A DNA stretch of 64,000 nt from Plantago ovata. Taxonomy: Eukaryota > Streptophyta > Magnoliopsida > Lamiales > Plantaginaceae. Below, piece after piece: positions 31,750 through 45,470 of the stretch. A program made the translations under genes and the position numbers. The stretch lies in assembly GCA_028274465.1 (NCBI GenBank), contig CM051455.1, forward strand, positions 94,124,365 to 94,188,364. Direction: 5' to 3'. Position 1 is the first letter of the stretch. The number at the start of each line of letters is the position of its first letter. The notes under the pieces were generated by a model. It was given only the letters and a program-made list of their open reading frames with translations, was not told where the DNA came from and did not search any database.

Positions 31750-33147
31750 ATGCAAGAAGAACTGGATCAATTTGAAAGGAACAAAATCTGGATACTTGTA
31801 CCCCTTGCTGAAGGAAAGAAAGCAATTGGTACAAAGTGGGTGTTCAGAAACAAGCTGAGTGAGTCTGAAGAAGTAACAAGGAACAAAACACGTTTAGTTG
31901 CTCAAGGTTATGGCCAGACTGAAGGATTGGATTATGATAAGTCTTATGCACCAGTTGCAAGATTGGATGCTATTAGACTTTTCTTAGCCTTTGCTGCTCA
32001 CAATGACTTCATAGTTTATCAAATGGATGTTAAAAGTGCATTCCTAAATGGTGAACTTGCTGAAGAAGTCTACCTAGGACAACCCCCTGGCTTTGAACTT
32101 CCCTCAGAAACCAAGATGGTATATAAGTTTCAGAAAGCTCTATATGGTCTAAAGCAAGTTCTTGCTGGATAATGGTTTCAAGGAAGGAGAAGTTGATAAG
32201 ACTTTATTTACCATCAACCATGATGGTAAAATTCTCTTAGTCCAGATTTATGTGGATGACATAATATTTAGATCTAAGGACAAGCAACTTTGTGATGATT
32301 TTTCCAAACTCATGACAAATTAACAAGTTTGAAATGACCATGATGGAAAATTGAATTATTTCATAGGATTGCAAGTCAAGAAACTCAAGGATGGAATATT
32401 CATAAATCAAGCGAAGTATGCAAAGGAAATGCTCATAAAGTTTAGGATCAAAGAGGAAGAGAAACCTGAAAAGATCCCTATGAGTGTTGGTACCAAATTG
32501 GACTATACTAAACAAGACAAAAGTGTGGATGAACACAAGTATAGGAAGCTCATTGGTTCCGTGCTGTATCTAACAACAAGTAGGCCTGACATTCAGTATG
32601 CTGTTTGTGTGTGTGCAAGATTCCAATCTGATCCTAGAGAATCACACTACAAGAAAGCACTCAAAATACTGAAATATGTCAAAGGCACAGTCAATGCTGG
32701 ATTATAGTATCCAAATGATTATGGATTAGAAGTGGTTGGTTATTCAAATGCTGACCATGGTGGATCAACCCCATGATAGAAAAAGTACCTCTGGAACTTG
32801 TCAGTTTCTAGGTACAAGATTAATTTCATGGTTCAGCAAGAAGCAAAATTGTGTGGCCAGTTCATCCACTGAATTTGAATACATTGCGGCTGGTTGTTGT
32901 ACTGCTCAAATCCTTTAGATTCAACAACAACTAAGAGATTATGGTATTTCTACAAAGAAAACACCAATCTTTTGAGCACATTGACATTAGACATCATTTC
33001 ATTAGAGATCATGTAGAAAAGGGAGACATTGAGGATGTAAAGGTAGGTACTGATGATCAACTTGATGACATCTTTACCAAGCCCCGTCCAGATAATACGT
33101 TCGCAATGCTAAGGTATAACCTTGGATTGATTGAACTACCTCAATAA
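31750..33147 (+). pseudogene. copia B reverse transcriptase and RNase H, copy 1
   Basis: RT is recognisable from [13 protein letters not shown] through [14 protein letters not shown], then YVDDIIF (with the catalytic Asp pair) and GLQVKKLKDGIFI. A short deletion after GLKQ removes the conserved PRAWY block and gives a TAA. A small insertion near 32322 shifts the frame. RNase H follows with the same lesions as at 25541-26084 and ends LGLIELPQ. Confidence 0.9.
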
Positions 33148-34140
33148 AAAGGGTACATTTGATTGGATTACTGAATCGGGCATTCAGCAAGCCAACAGTT
33201 GTTTAAAGATTTATTCATCCCTTGAAAAGTCCCTTTCCATTTGATTCCTCTAAAAAGACATGGTTCTTCACAAAGTGTTTGCTGAAACAGGCATTGAGCA
33301 AGTAATTCCTTCAAACCGGGTATTTGTTAGGAAACTTGGTCACTTGCTGAAACGGGTACTCAGTAAGAAAAATCTAAGGATTGCTGAAACGGGTATTCAG
33401 ACAATCACAGATACTGAAACAGGTATTCAAGTATCAAAAGATAAATCTGAGACGGGAACTCAGCAAAGAGCAGGATTGTTTCTCACCAAAAGGTAATTTA
33501 CCTAAAAATATCTCAATATAAAAAGAATTTACTGAGACGGGAACTCAGGAATATCTTTGACCCAAAGAAAAATGTGATATTTGATTAACGGGAAACTTTT
33601 AGCAACTACAAGGCTTGTTACTTATAAAGTAATTGCTAAAGTCAGAAGGATTAAAATTGCTGAAAAGATTCTCTAATACTTCAGCAAGCTATTAGCTTCT
33701 AAGTAAAAGAGATAAAATCCCTAGATTCAAGGTAAAATTAAATTTGACGTTAATCATGGCATAGTTAAACTCACTGTTAATCATGACATGAAATGTAATC
33801 GTGGCCATTGATTTTAAAGCATTTGATGATCTAACGGTTAATGTTATAAAGTGAAAACATGCTCTGACGGTTTCGTGTTAGTGGACCACTACACATTCAA
33901 TACAAAGGCTCCACTAACCCGTTGTATCTCTATTTTACTCTTGCTGAGAGCTCAAAACCATTGAACTTCTCACATAACAGAGATACTATATAAATGAAGA
34001 GTTAGAGAAAGACAAAATTCTTTAACTCACATTTCCTTTCTCTACAAAAATTCCTAGCCTGTGGTCTGAATTACTGTACCTCCGGTCAAAAAGCAGAGCA
34101 TCTTTTTCGTACTCCCCCAGTCTTACCTTCTATATAAAAG
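33148..34140 (+). other. post-pol region, copy 1
   Basis: Same content as 26085-27077: hairpin repeats at 33170-33548 and a TATA-like box at 33986-33995. Confidence 0.75.
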
Positions 34141-34356
34141 ATGGCTCCCAAGAGACAAACGTCCAAGAACATCAAGTCCTCTAAGGCAGACAGTGCTGGA
34201 AAAGGCACTGCTCCTACTCCGGTAGCAACTCCGGTGAAAATCGTGCTTGCCAACGGTAGAATTACAGAGAGACCCATGCCTCCTGCATATCTCAACACTG
34301 AAAAGTGTGAGCAGATGATGCACTCGGGCGGATTCGCAAAAGAGAAATATATCTGA
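34141..34356 (+). pseudogene. copia B ORF3, copy 1
   Basis: Identical reading to 27078-27293, with the same frameshift after KEKYI. Confidence 0.55.
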
Positions 34357-34511
34357 TACTTCTTATGAACAAGAATTGGATGAAGAAAATGTTGAGGCAT
34401 TAAATTACATAAATAACAAGGACTGCTTTTCTTCATCACTGCTCACCCCAAAAAGATGGTGAGTATGTTAGACACAATGGAGTTCTATAATGCAGAAATC
34501 CAAACCCTTAC

Positions 34512-34977
34512 TGATGAACGAGATTGTCAGACTCGAACAATCAAATAAATTTGTTTGAAAGCCAAAGGGCAACTCACAACTACACAAAACACGTAGTGCA
34601 GAGACAAGATGACCTCGAGTGTCGATCTCTAGGGACTTAACTAGCTTTAACTAAATAACTATTATATATTCAGAAAACAAATCTTACTTAACTTAGCTTA
34701 ACAATATATAACGAGAGCTGGTAATAGTATGCTCATTCTAAATCCTATCCGGAAACCTTCAGATACTCCAAATAGGCTTCTGGAACACTAATTCCTTGTC
34801 AACTTCAATATAATTGCCCGGAAATCCTCGATTTTCAACAAAAACCTGTAAAATAAAATCTAAAGGGAAACGTGACACTATTCCTATAAAATGCACTAAA
34901 ATATAGCTAAATTAACATAGAGGATAGCTAAATAGGTGAAAAAGACTCGAATGAAAGTGTAAAATACACATTCATCA
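34512..34977. repeat. chimeric LTR: E-family head joined to C-family tail (joint 2)
   Basis: Second copy of the joint at 27449-27914, with a single visible T/C difference near 34883. Followed by AAAGA and gag. Confidence 0.9.
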
Positions 34978-37009
34978 AAAGAAACTTTCCTCACAAAACC
35001 ACAGATACTGCTGGAAAGGAAACTATCCTAGGTGAACCGGTCGATATCGCCGTTCCAAAACCAAGAGAGGAATGGACTTCAGATGAATCCAAAAGATTTC
35101 GTCTTGATGGCCAAGCAATAAACATCATTATTCGATCTACTCCAGATACTATACAGTGCAAACTGTTGGGTGCCAAAACTTCTAAGGAGGCTTGGAAAAT
35201 GGTTCAAGATCTTTGTGTTGGATCTGACAAAACCAAGGAAAACAAACTCGAAGTACTAAAGTTGAAGTTTCAAAACATCAAACAAGGTGCCAATGAGTCA
35301 CTAGAAGACTTGGATTTCAGATTCACAACTCTAGTGAGTAAAATGGCTGTCTTAGGTGTTGGAAACTTCTATTCAGATTCTGAAAAGGTGAAACCATTAT
35401 TAGAAGTTTGAATCAAGAATGGATCCACACTCAGAATTTCTACTACAATCAAGGAATGCCAAATATCACTCCAACCGAGTTGTTCTCTCATCTTGCTACT
35501 GTCAACTATGAGACAAAGCAAAGAGAAAGTGTGTTTGCTGAAAAATCACAAAACATTGCTCTTGCTGCAAAGCCGTCATCTTCTGAAAAGAAGAATGATA
35601 AAGAGCCTGCTGATGAAAATGCTCTTGTAGTTAGAAACATGAAGAAATTCATCAGTAAGGAACTTGAAAGGCGAAAAGCAAAAGAGAAGCTGAAAAAGCA
35701 TCTTGGTAACATCTACCATAAGTACAAAAATGAAGCTAGCTCGCTGAACAAGCAAGCTCAGCAAGCAAACTCATGTGAAGAACTAAAAGTTGGCAATGAT
35801 CTTTGTTTTTATTTCAGAAAGCCTAGACACTTCAAAGCAAATTGCCCCTTACTGAAAGGGAAATCTACTGAAAAGAAGAAGAAGTTCAATAAGGCTTTGA
35901 TTGATGAAGAAAAGAAAAAGCTTCAAGCAAAAATCGATGCTCATTTTGAAACAAGCTCTGAAGACAGTGAGGTAGAAAGTTCAGACACTGAAGAAGAGGA
36001 AGCTACTCTGGACGTAGATATAGGAAAAGAAGTATGTGGAATAGTCATGGAAGCTTATCCAGATGTGTCAAACTACGAGTTCTGCCACATGGCCGATCAG
36101 GTAAATTTTCCTACCTCTGACTCAGATTCAGAAAGTGAAGATGACATTGACCTTGATAAAATTCAAGGAGAAATAGAAAGATTTGAGAAAACTCTGAGCA
36201 AACAACAAGAGAAACTACAGAATGCTGAATTTTTTACTAAGCAAACTACTGAAAAGTACGTCTTGCTGAGCGTTGAGACAGAAAAGAAGGATGCTGAAAT
36301 ATTGCATCTCAAGAAGTTAGTTGTTGAAGCTACAGAGAAAAATTCTCAAATGGCAATAGAATTGTAAGAGTATTAGCCCTCAATTCTAAAGTTACTTGCT
36401 GAAATACAAGAGATGAAAAAGATGAAAGTCAATTTCAAATCTTATGCGGATGCTAGTAACACGCTAACTTAACTAAACTCTTATATGAGAGATCCATCTC
36501 AGAAAGAAGGTTTAGCTGCCACGTATGAAGGTGATGATGTGTTACTTTTGAGTAAAGACAAATCACTAATTACCTTTGTTCGTGCTATTGATAGTGGTCA
36601 AACAGAACTCTATCAAATTGGTCAATCTAAGGTTGCTGAAATAAGCAATCAAGTACCTACGACCAAGAAGCCCGTTGTTGCTACTCAAAGTAACAAGACT
36701 TCAAAAGGAAAACAGGTTGCTGAAAAGCAAACTGTTCAGAAAAACGATGTTGAGACAAACACTCAGCATACTCCAAAAAGTGGACTTGGATACAAAACCA
36801 AGCAAAGTCAACTATTGCATGAGTATAAGCAAAATCAGAAAAGATACTTCAAAGAGCTGAACAAATCCAAGCCCAAGAGTACTGATAATAATCAAAACGC
36901 TAGGACTAGAAGGAACCTTGCTAGAAAAGAACTTACTGAAAAGTATGTTCAGCAAAAGGGTCAACCAAGTAAGACACCACATCAGAAAGTGGACTTGATC
37001 AACAATTAA
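34978..37009 (+). pseudogene. copia B gag, copy 2
   Basis: As copy 1 but without the base loss at 28615, so the frame 35408-36367 is open for 319 codons. It shares the frameshift before it, the Cys-to-Phe zinc knuckle and the TAA that ends SQMAIEL. The basic tail is at 36485-37009. Confidence 0.88.
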
Positions 37010-37153
37010 TGATCAAAAGTCTTTCGGTTCTAATCCATCTAGTTCCTCAGCAAGTAGAAAACAAGTCAAGATCGAAAAACTCAAGACTTGGGTTTCAACT
37101 GGACGCATTCTTGAACATGTTAATGGACATCCAATATTGGATAATTAACTTGT

Positions 37154-38733
37154 TTGCTCTTGATTGTGCAGACTTCAGCCACGGAGACAAACAATGCAAT
37201 TTGGCACTTTGACAGTGGCTGCGGAAAGCACATGATGGGCAATAAGAAAAACCTTATAAACTATAGACGGTGGTCTAAAGGTCCAACAATAAGGTTTGCT
37301 GGTGGAGGCTTTGGTTCTACTAAAGGCTATGGTGACGTGAAATTATGGTGCATCACTATTTCGGGAGTTCTTTATGTCAAAAATCTTAAGTTTAACCTTT
37401 TCAACATGAGTCAGTTTGCTAACAAAGGTTACTTCATCAAAATTAAAAGTGATGAATGTGAACTTATTGACTTTGAGACAAAGAAGGTAATCATGGTTGC
37501 TAGAAGATCAGGAGGTCTCTATACCGTAGATTGGTCTTCAGCAATCGTTCAAAAATGCCTTATCTCAGATCATGATTGTCTTGCTGAAAAAGCATGGTTA
37601 TGGCATAAACAAACAAGTCACCTAAACTTCAAGACACTGAATAAGCTGTCTAAAAAGGCACTTGTAGTTGGATTACCTAAGGTTACTTTTAAGAAGGATA
37701 GTGTTTGCACTGCGTGTCAGCAAGGTAAGCAAACCAAAACTTCTTCCAAGAACAAGGCAGTACCGTCAACTACAAAACCTTTACAACTCTTGCACATGGA
37801 CTTGTTTGAATTTTCTTCAACAAGCTATGCTGGCAAGAAGTATGGTCTGGTGGTGGTAGATGATTATTCAAGGTTCACTTGGGTAATTTTTATCAAACAC
37901 AAGTCTGAAACAAGGACCGAAATACCTAACTTGCTGAATAAGCTCAAAATAGATGTTTGATAACTAAGGAATACAACAAAACTCCCTATGAGATATTTGT
38001 TGGAAGACCTCCTAACATCACTCATGTAAGAGTATTTTGTTGCAAATGCTTTGTTCTGAATAATGGTAGAGAATACTTAAGAACATTTCAACCAAAGGAA
38101 GATGAAGCAATATTTCTTGGCTACTCCTTACATAGCAAAGCTTATAGAGTTTACAACAAAAAGGCACAAAAGGTTGAAGAATCAGTGCATGTTGTATTCT
38201 ATGAAAAGACACAAGGAGTCCCTGCGGAAGAAGAAATATCAGAATGTATGAAGAAATTACTCATACACGAGCAAAGAACTGAATCCAATGCTGGAAAAGT
38301 CAAATCTATTGAACTTAATGATGATTCTGACAATGACACTCCAACTCCAAGTCATTACAAGATAAATGTAGTTCATGATAAAGAATTTCCGGCTAAGGAC
38401 GCAGTTGCTTCCGATGTTGCTGAAACTACGCAACAGCCTGTGTTTGCGGACGAGTTATCTCAAACCAGCAATGCTGAACACGCAGTTGCTGATGAACCAA
38501 TTTCAGCAGAGACACAAAAAGATACTAGTAGTACTGAACAAGTACATGTTGAAGAGTCACATGCTGAAACGCAAACATATCCAGATCCAAAGAGCAGAAA
38601 ACCTGTTAATAAATGGATTAGAGATCATCCCTCTACGGATATGATTGGTGGTATTGACAAACGCCAAGTGATTAGATTCAAAGTATCTACCAATCAAGAA
38701 CTTGCTGAAGAAGCAACTGTTCTTGAGGTATAA
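37154..38733 (+). pseudogene. copia B protease and integrase, copy 2
   Basis: The protease DSGC motif, HHCC region and first integrase Asp lie in one open frame (37154-37960). The catalytic core is then deleted exactly as in copy 1, and the C-terminal integrase region follows (37957-38733). Confidence 0.9.
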
Positions 38734-38814
38734 GCTTTGTTCTCTTGCTTTATTTCAAAAATTGAGCCCAAAACCATAGAATAAGCTTTAAAGCATTTTG
38801 AATGGATCAAGGCA

Positions 38815-40212
38815 ATGCAAGAAGAACTGGATCAATTTGAAAGGAACAAAATCTGGATACTTGTACCCCTTGCTGAAGGAAAGAAAGCAATTGGTACAAA
38901 GTGGGTGTTCAGAAACAAGCTGAGTGAGTCTGAAGAAGTAACAAGGAACAAAACACGTTTAGTTGCTCAAGGTTATGGCCAGACTGAAGGATTGGATTAT
39001 GATAAGTCTTATGCACCAGTTGCAAGATTGGATGCTATTAGACTTTTCTTAGCCTTTGCTGCTCACAATGACTTCATAGTTTATCAAATGGATGTTAAAA
39101 GTGCATTCCTAAATGGTGAACTTGCTGAAGAAGTCTACCTAGGACAACCCCCTGGCTTTGAACTTCCCTCAGAAACCAAGATGGTATATAAGTTTCAGAA
39201 AGCTCTATATGGTCTAAAGCAAGTTCTTGCTGGATAATGGTTTCAAGGAAGGAGAAGTTGATAAGACTTTATTTACCATCAACCATGATGGTAAAATTCT
39301 CTTAGTCCAGATTTATGTGGATGACATAATATTTAGATCTAAGGACAAGCAACTTTGTGATGATTTTTCCAAACTCATGACAAATTAACAAGTTTGAAAT
39401 GACCATGATGGAAAATTGAATTATTTCATAGGATTGCAAGTCAAGAAACTCAAGGATGGAATATTCATAAATCAAGCGAAGTATGCAAAGGAAATGCTCA
39501 TAAAGTTTAGGATCAAAGAGGAAGAGAAACCTGAAAAGATCCCTATGAGTGTTGGTACCAAATTGGACTATACTAAACAAGACAAAAGTGTGGATGAACA
39601 CAAGTATAGGAAGCTCATTGGTTCCGTGCTGTATCTAACAACAAGTAGGCCTGACATTCAGTATGCTGTTTGTGTGTGTGCAAGATTCCAATCTGATCCT
39701 AGAGAATCACACTACAAGAAAGCACTCAAAATACTGAAATATGTCAAAGGCACAGTCAATGCTGGATTATAGTATCCAAATGATTATGGATTAGAAGTGG
39801 TTGGTTATTCAAATGCTGACCATGGTGGATCAACCCCATGATAGAAAAAGTACCTCTGGAACTTGTCAGTTTCTAGGTACAAGATTAATTTCATGGTTCA
39901 GCAAGAAGCAAAATTGTGTGGCCAATTCATCCACTGAATTTGAATACATTGCGGCTGGTTGTTGTACTGCTCAAATCCTTTAGATTCAACAACAACTAAG
40001 AGATTATGGCATTTCTACAAAGAAAACACCAATCTTTTGAGCACATTGACATTAGCCATCATTTCATTAGAGATCATGTAGAAAAGGGAGACATTGAGGA
40101 TGTAAATGTAGGTACTGATGATCAACTTGATGACATCTTTACCAAGCCCCGTCCAGATAATACGTTCGCAATGCTAAGGTATAACCTTGGATTGATTGAA
40201 CTACCTCAATAA
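38815..40212 (+). pseudogene. copia B reverse transcriptase and RNase H, copy 2
   Basis: Same domains and same lesions as 31750-33147. A few substitutions separate its RNase H end from copies 0 and 1 (for example ISHHFIRDH in place of IRHHFIRDH). Confidence 0.9.
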
Positions 40213-41205
40213 AAAGGGTACATTTGATTGGATTACTGAATCGGGCATTCAGCAAGCCAACAGTTGTTTAAAGATTTATTCATCCCTTGAAAAGTCCCTT
40301 TCCATTTGATTCCTCTAAAAAGACATGGTTCTTCACAAAGTGTTTGCTGAAACAGGCATTGAGCAAGTAATTCCTTCAAACCGGGTATTTGTTAGGAAAC
40401 TTGGTCACTTGCTGAAACGGGTACTCAGTAAGAAAAATCTAAGGATTGCTGAAACGGGTATTCAGACAATCACAGATACTGAAACAGGTATTCAAGTATC
40501 AAAAGATAAATCTGAGACGGGAACTCAGCAAAGAGCAGGATTGTTTCTCACCAAAAGGTAATTTACCTAAAAATATCTCAATATAAAAAGAATTTACTGA
40601 GACGGGAACTCAGGAATATCTTTGACCCAAAGAAAAATGTGATATTTGATTAAGGGGAAACTTTTAGCAACTACAAGGCTTGTTACTTATAAAGTAATTG
40701 CTAAAGTCAGAAGGATTAAAATTGCTGAAAAGATTCTCTAATACTTCAGCAAGCTATTAGCTTCTAAGTAAAAGAGATAAAATCCCTAGATTCAAGGTAA
40801 AATTAAATTTGACGTTAATCATGGCATAGTTAAACTCACTGTTAATCATGACATGAAATGTAATCGTGGCCATTGATTTTAAAGCATTTGATGATCTAAC
40901 GGTTAATGTTATAAAGTGAAAACATGCTCTGACGGTTTCGTGTTAGTGGACCACTACACATTCAATACGAAGGCTCCACTAACCCGTTGTATCTCTATTT
41001 TACTCTTGCTGAGAGCTCAAAACCATTGAACTTCTCACATAACAGAGATACTATATAAATGAAGAGTTAGAGAAAGACAAAATTCTTTAACTCACATTTC
41101 CTTTCTCTACAAAAATTCCTAGCCTGTGGTCTGAATTACTGTACCTCCGGTCAAAAAGCAGAGCATCTTTTTCGTACTCCCCCAGTCTTACCTTCTATAT
41201 AAAAG
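40213..41205 (+). other. post-pol region, copy 2
   Basis: Hairpin repeats at 40235-40613 and a TATA-like box at 41051-41060, as in the other copies. Confidence 0.75.
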
Positions 41206-41421
41206 ATGGCTCCCAAGAGACAAACGTCCAAGAACATCAAGTCCTCTAAGGCAGACAGTGCTGGAAAAGGCACTGCTCCTACTCCGGTAGCAACTCCGGT
41301 GAAAATCGTGCTTGCCAACGGTAGAATTACAGAGAGACCCATGCCTCCTGCATATCTCAACACTGAAAAGTGTGAGCAGATGATGCACTCGGGCGGATTC
41401 GCAAAAGAGAAATATATCTGA
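41206..41421 (+). pseudogene. copia B ORF3, copy 2
   Basis: Same 71-codon frame and frameshift. The sequence continues to 41576, where the E LTR is inserted. No 3' LTR of copia B was found in the window. Confidence 0.55.
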
Positions 41422-41576
41422 TACTTCTTATGAACAAGAATTGGATGAAGAAAATGTTGAGGCATTAAATTACATAAATAACAAGGACTGCTTTTCTTCA
41501 TCACTGCTCACCCCAAAAAGATGGTGAGTATGTTAGACACAATGGAGTTCTATAATGCAGAAATCCAAACCCTTAC

Positions 41577-42790
41577 TGATGAACGAGATTGTCAGACTCG
41601 AACAATCAAATAAATTTGTTTGAAAGCCAAAGGGCAACTCACAACTACACAAAACACGTAGTGCAGAGACAAGATGACCTCGAGTGTCGATCTCTAGGGA
41701 CTTAACTAGCTTTAACTAAATAACTATTATATATTCAGAAAACAAATCTTACTTAACTTAACTTAACAATATATAACGAGAGCTGGTAATAGTATGCTCA
41801 TTCTAAGCATCGGGTTCTAATTATGCATGAAAGTGCAACACGTACTGCTTTAAAAGTAATTTGAATTAACAAACACCAAAAGATAAATTTTTAGACATGT
41901 ATTTTGAAAGCTTCCAATCTATACTAATACTTGGCTAAGGTTGTCAGGGTTAGTTTAAACAGTACTTGATAATTATAAATATTGAATCGATGATCTTGAA
42001 TTGTCCTAGTGTTTCTAACACTTTTATACGAAGATATTTGGCTTAGTCGGATCAAAGAATCGAATAAAACAACTATACAACTAAAAGACTCAAAAACTCA
42101 ATCATGCACAATATGAACCCTAGCTATGAATTTACATACTATCACCAACTAGAAATTTAGCTACAAAGTTACCACCAAGGGTTGTCAATCTCCGGTGAAT
42201 TGCTAAACTATAAACTCACAAGTTTCTAGCAAGGTGAGATCAAAAGATGTCCAAATCTCTACCTTGGTGCTCCAAATTGCTAAGATAAAGTAGTTCTAAG
42301 AGAAAGAAAACCCAGAACAAGCTCTAGGGTTTATGTCTGCAAAATTATGATCTAAGATCTGAAAATTCGCAACTTTACAAATTATATATATCAGCTGTCG
42401 GAACCTCCCAGGCGGACTGCCGGACACCTGGCGGAACGCCTGAGATGCCAGGCGGTGCGCCTGGCACGGGCAGAGTTCTGCCCGTGCTTTTCTTCCTCCA
42501 AGTCTTCGATTTGTGGACATTGGCATGACTTTGAGCTCCGAACTTGGTGTTTTGGCCTGGAAACACGTCCCGGTACTCCTTGACACACCACGGGTGATCT
42601 TGTTGCACCAAAACTTCAATGTTTCGCCATGATTCATATCCGAAAGTGCGATTTTCACCTAAATCCTGAAAATAACAAAGAAAATGGAAACGTGACACTA
42701 TTGTAACAAAATGCACTAAAATGCATACTAGAGGATAGCTAAATTGGTGAAAAAGAGAATCGAATGATAGTGTAAAAAACGTTGTCATCA
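41577..42790 (-). repeat. E LTR 1, full length
   Basis: 1214 bases, TGATGAACGAGATTG to GTTGTCATCA. Minus-strand TATA at about 42381-42391. Palindrome cluster 42406-42486 (CAGGCGGTGCGCCTGG type) directly upstream of the TATA in the sense direction. Its first 230 bases also occur at the two chimeric joints. Confidence 0.9.
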
Positions 42791-44645
42791 AACTCCCCAA
42801 ACCGAACCTTCGCTTGTCCTCAAGCAACTAGCTAGACTCTATGCAAACTACATGCAACACAAAGAGGAATCTCATGCCAAACAAGAACAACTAATCTATT
42901 GTATCTACCAAATGCTTATAAACAAAGACCATACAAATCATAACATGGAAGTAGGTTGAAGAATGCATCGATTGAACCTATACACATTCACATATGCACT
43001 TTGTTAAACAAGGGAGTTTCTCGTAACGTTCTCTACTTGGATCTAGTCAATGACGACGTAATGATGCATATTAAAATACAAATGGTTGCCCTGTGCCTAT
43101 GAAACTGAGGGCTTACTACTGTTCACCAAGTGAGACTTTCCCTCAAGAGAGGTGGAACCAATACTTGCTCTCATCAAACGAAGGAGGGCTCCCTAATAGA
43201 CAACACTCCCCTATTCTACCCCAATTTTAAAACAAAAACTCTTCACCACTTCCTGAATGGTAGGACGAGAGTGGTCTAGAACAAGCCTTGGACTAGGCGA
43301 CACGAAAACAAAAGGGAGAATTTACAACTAGATTACAAACTACTACAAAAGCTGAAAAAAAGATGCAACTGTTTGCTAATCTTATTTTTGGCTTGCTTGG
43401 ACCCTTATTTTATTTTTTGGGTCTTATTCTTTTTCTTTTTTTTCTTTTTTTTTCTTTTTCCAGATTTCTGGAATTTTAAATTTTTCTCTTTTTTTATTTC
43501 TTTTTTTTTTTTTTTTATATAGCCAGCAGTAGCACACTAAAAGGAAATAACAACGACTCTACAACGACCTCCCCAAACCTATTCAAAAGAATGGGTTGGA
43601 GCACCAGTAGCACAATGAAAGGAAATACAACGACTAAATTATACGAAAAACAATTCATAACATTGGTAACCCCTCCCCAAACCTATTCGTTAGAATAGGT
43701 TTCAAACAAAGGATCACACACCTCACTCTATATCCTGCCTAGGCATTTAGCAATCTCAAATACAAGGTGAAGACTTATTGCCTCTTAGGTACATAATTAC
43801 ACGAGAATACAACCAAAGACTCTAACATGCAACATTTTATAAGGCCTTCGCGAACCGCAGTAGAGAAAACACCACATAGTGATGTCGAAACTACCAAGTT
43901 TAACTAGTGCACATACGAATATGACGAGCCAAGCGAGACAAATCTCAAACTATTCCTTAGAGATGCAATGTATGGTCAATGGTAAAAAACACTTAGTCTA
44001 TACAATAAAAAAGTGCAAAAAATTTGGCAATAAATTCCACACAATATCATGCAACACTAGACTATGGATGAATGCATACGAACAAAATAAATCCTAAGAA
44101 ATTGGTAAACGTGCAAACAAAGGTACAAGATACAATACAAAACGACACAAGTCACACAAAACTAACATCATAATTCACATAACACCCCCCCCCCCACATG
44201 AAGCTCAAGCTGGTCCCCAACAAAAGAGAGAATGAGGAATGTAAAGTGATACTAGATGTTACCGAATGTGTGGCCTCTGTCGGCTGAGTATACCAGAATG
44301 GACATGTGAAAATACTAGTAATCCACGTCATAATCCCCGTAATAGTCGTTCCACATGTCAGAGAGAAGATCCCGGGACTACTGTAAGGTCTCATGCTGAC
44401 GGTCCAAGAGCATCTGCTGCTGCAAAATGAGCTGCCTCTCGTTCCGACGATGCTCCTCTGCGAGTTCCCAGTCACGGTTGCGCTGGGCAACATAACCATC
44501 AAGAGTATGCTGCAACCCTTGTACAGTGGTGGTCAGAGTTGCAACATTCTCATCGAACCCACGGAATCCGTCATCAAGGTAGGTCCTGAGCTCAGTAAAA
44601 TCAAACCCCCTGGAACCACGTGTTACCCGCGGTGGCTGCTGTGAC
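42791..44645 (-). other. E internal region 1
   Basis: PPT at the left end, T-rich tract (about 43425-43520), hairpins near 43576 and 43679 (the first with a G-T wobble), and a C tract near 44187. The right 330 bases hold a minus-strand frame (44645-44315) encoding a Gln/Glu/Arg-rich, probably coiled-coil peptide (GFDFTELRTYLDDGF, HTLDGYVAQRN), interrupted by a TAG. Confidence 0.75.
44315..44645 (-). pseudogene. E-family gag-like coiled-coil frame, copy 1
   Basis: Reads RGFDFTELRTYLDDGFRGFD, TTVQGLQHTLDGYVAQRN and EEHRRNERQLILQQQ, a TAG (from CAG), then SRDLLSDMWNDYYGDYDVDY and a stop. No known domain. The frame begins at the LTR junction without an ATG, so its N-terminus has been lost with the PBS region. 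Repeated in all five units; the unit at 55489-55653 and that at about 52390-52716 lack the TAG. Confidence 0.5.
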
Positions 44646-45470
44646 TGATGAACGAGATTGTCAGACTCGAACAATCGAATAAATTTGTTTGAAAGCCAAA
44701 GGGCAACTCACAACTACACAAAACACGTAGTGCAGAGGCAAGATGACCTCGAGTGTCGATCTCTAGGGACTTAACTAGCTTTAACAAAATAACTATTATA
44801 AATTCAGAAAATAAATTTGACTTAGCTTAACATAACAATATATACAAAGTTACCACCGAGGGTTGTCAATATTCGGTGAATTGCTAAACTCACAAGTTTC
44901 TAGCAAGGCGAAACCAAAAGATGTCCAAATCTCTACCTTGGTGCTCCAAATTGCTAAGATAAAGTAGTTCTAAGAGAAAAAAATACCCAGAACAAGCTCT
45001 AAGGTTTATGTCTGCAAAATTATGATCTCAGATCTGAAAATTCATAACTTTACAAATTATATATAGTAGCTGTCGGAACCTCCCAGGTGGACGGCCTGGC
45101 ACCAGGCGGACCGCCGGAAACCCGGCAGACCGCCTGGGGTGGCAGGCGGTGCACCTGGCAAGGGCAGAGAATTGCCCGTGCTTTTTCTTCCTCCAAGTCT
45201 TCAATTTTGGCCTTGGGCACGGTTTTGAGCTCCGTTGGTCTTATGGCCTGGAAACACGTCCCGGTACTCCTTGACACACCACGGGTGATCTTGTTGCACC
45301 AACACTTCAATGTTTCATATCCAGAAGTGCGATTTTCACCTAAATCCTGAAAATAACAAAGAAAATCTAAACGTGACACTATTCTAACAAGACGCAATAA
45401 AAATGCACACTAGAGGATAGATAAATTGGTGAAAAAGAACCGAATGCTAGTGTAAAAAATGCTGTCATCA
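44646..45470 (-). repeat. E LTR 2, internally deleted
   Basis: 825 bases. About 380 bases present in LTR 1 and LTR 5 are missing after CATAACAATATATA. The TATA and palindrome region is retained (about 45080-45180). Confidence 0.88.

Larger units (their letters stand above)
25541..41806. repeat. tandem segmental duplication, period about 7.06 kb, about 2.3 copies
   Basis: Unit 1 is 25541-32603, unit 2 is 32604-39668, unit 3 is partial (39669-41806). Matching points are offset by 7063 to 7065 bases. The two one-base indels I saw are at about 28615 and 30590. Only a handful of substitutions are visible per copy. Each unit holds copia B sequence from RNase H through the 3' region, an E-LTR head fused to a C-LTR tail, and gag to RT. 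Units are too similar for independent insertions. Confidence 0.93.

Noticed and set aside
32237..32536. Minus-strand 99-codon frame over the RT region
   Set aside because: Shadow of the RT coding strand, which carries the YVDD motif; no independent support.
44187..44196. Poly-C run near the end of E internal regions
   Set aside because: Length differs between copies, as expected of homopolymer slippage or sequencing error; no function inferred.
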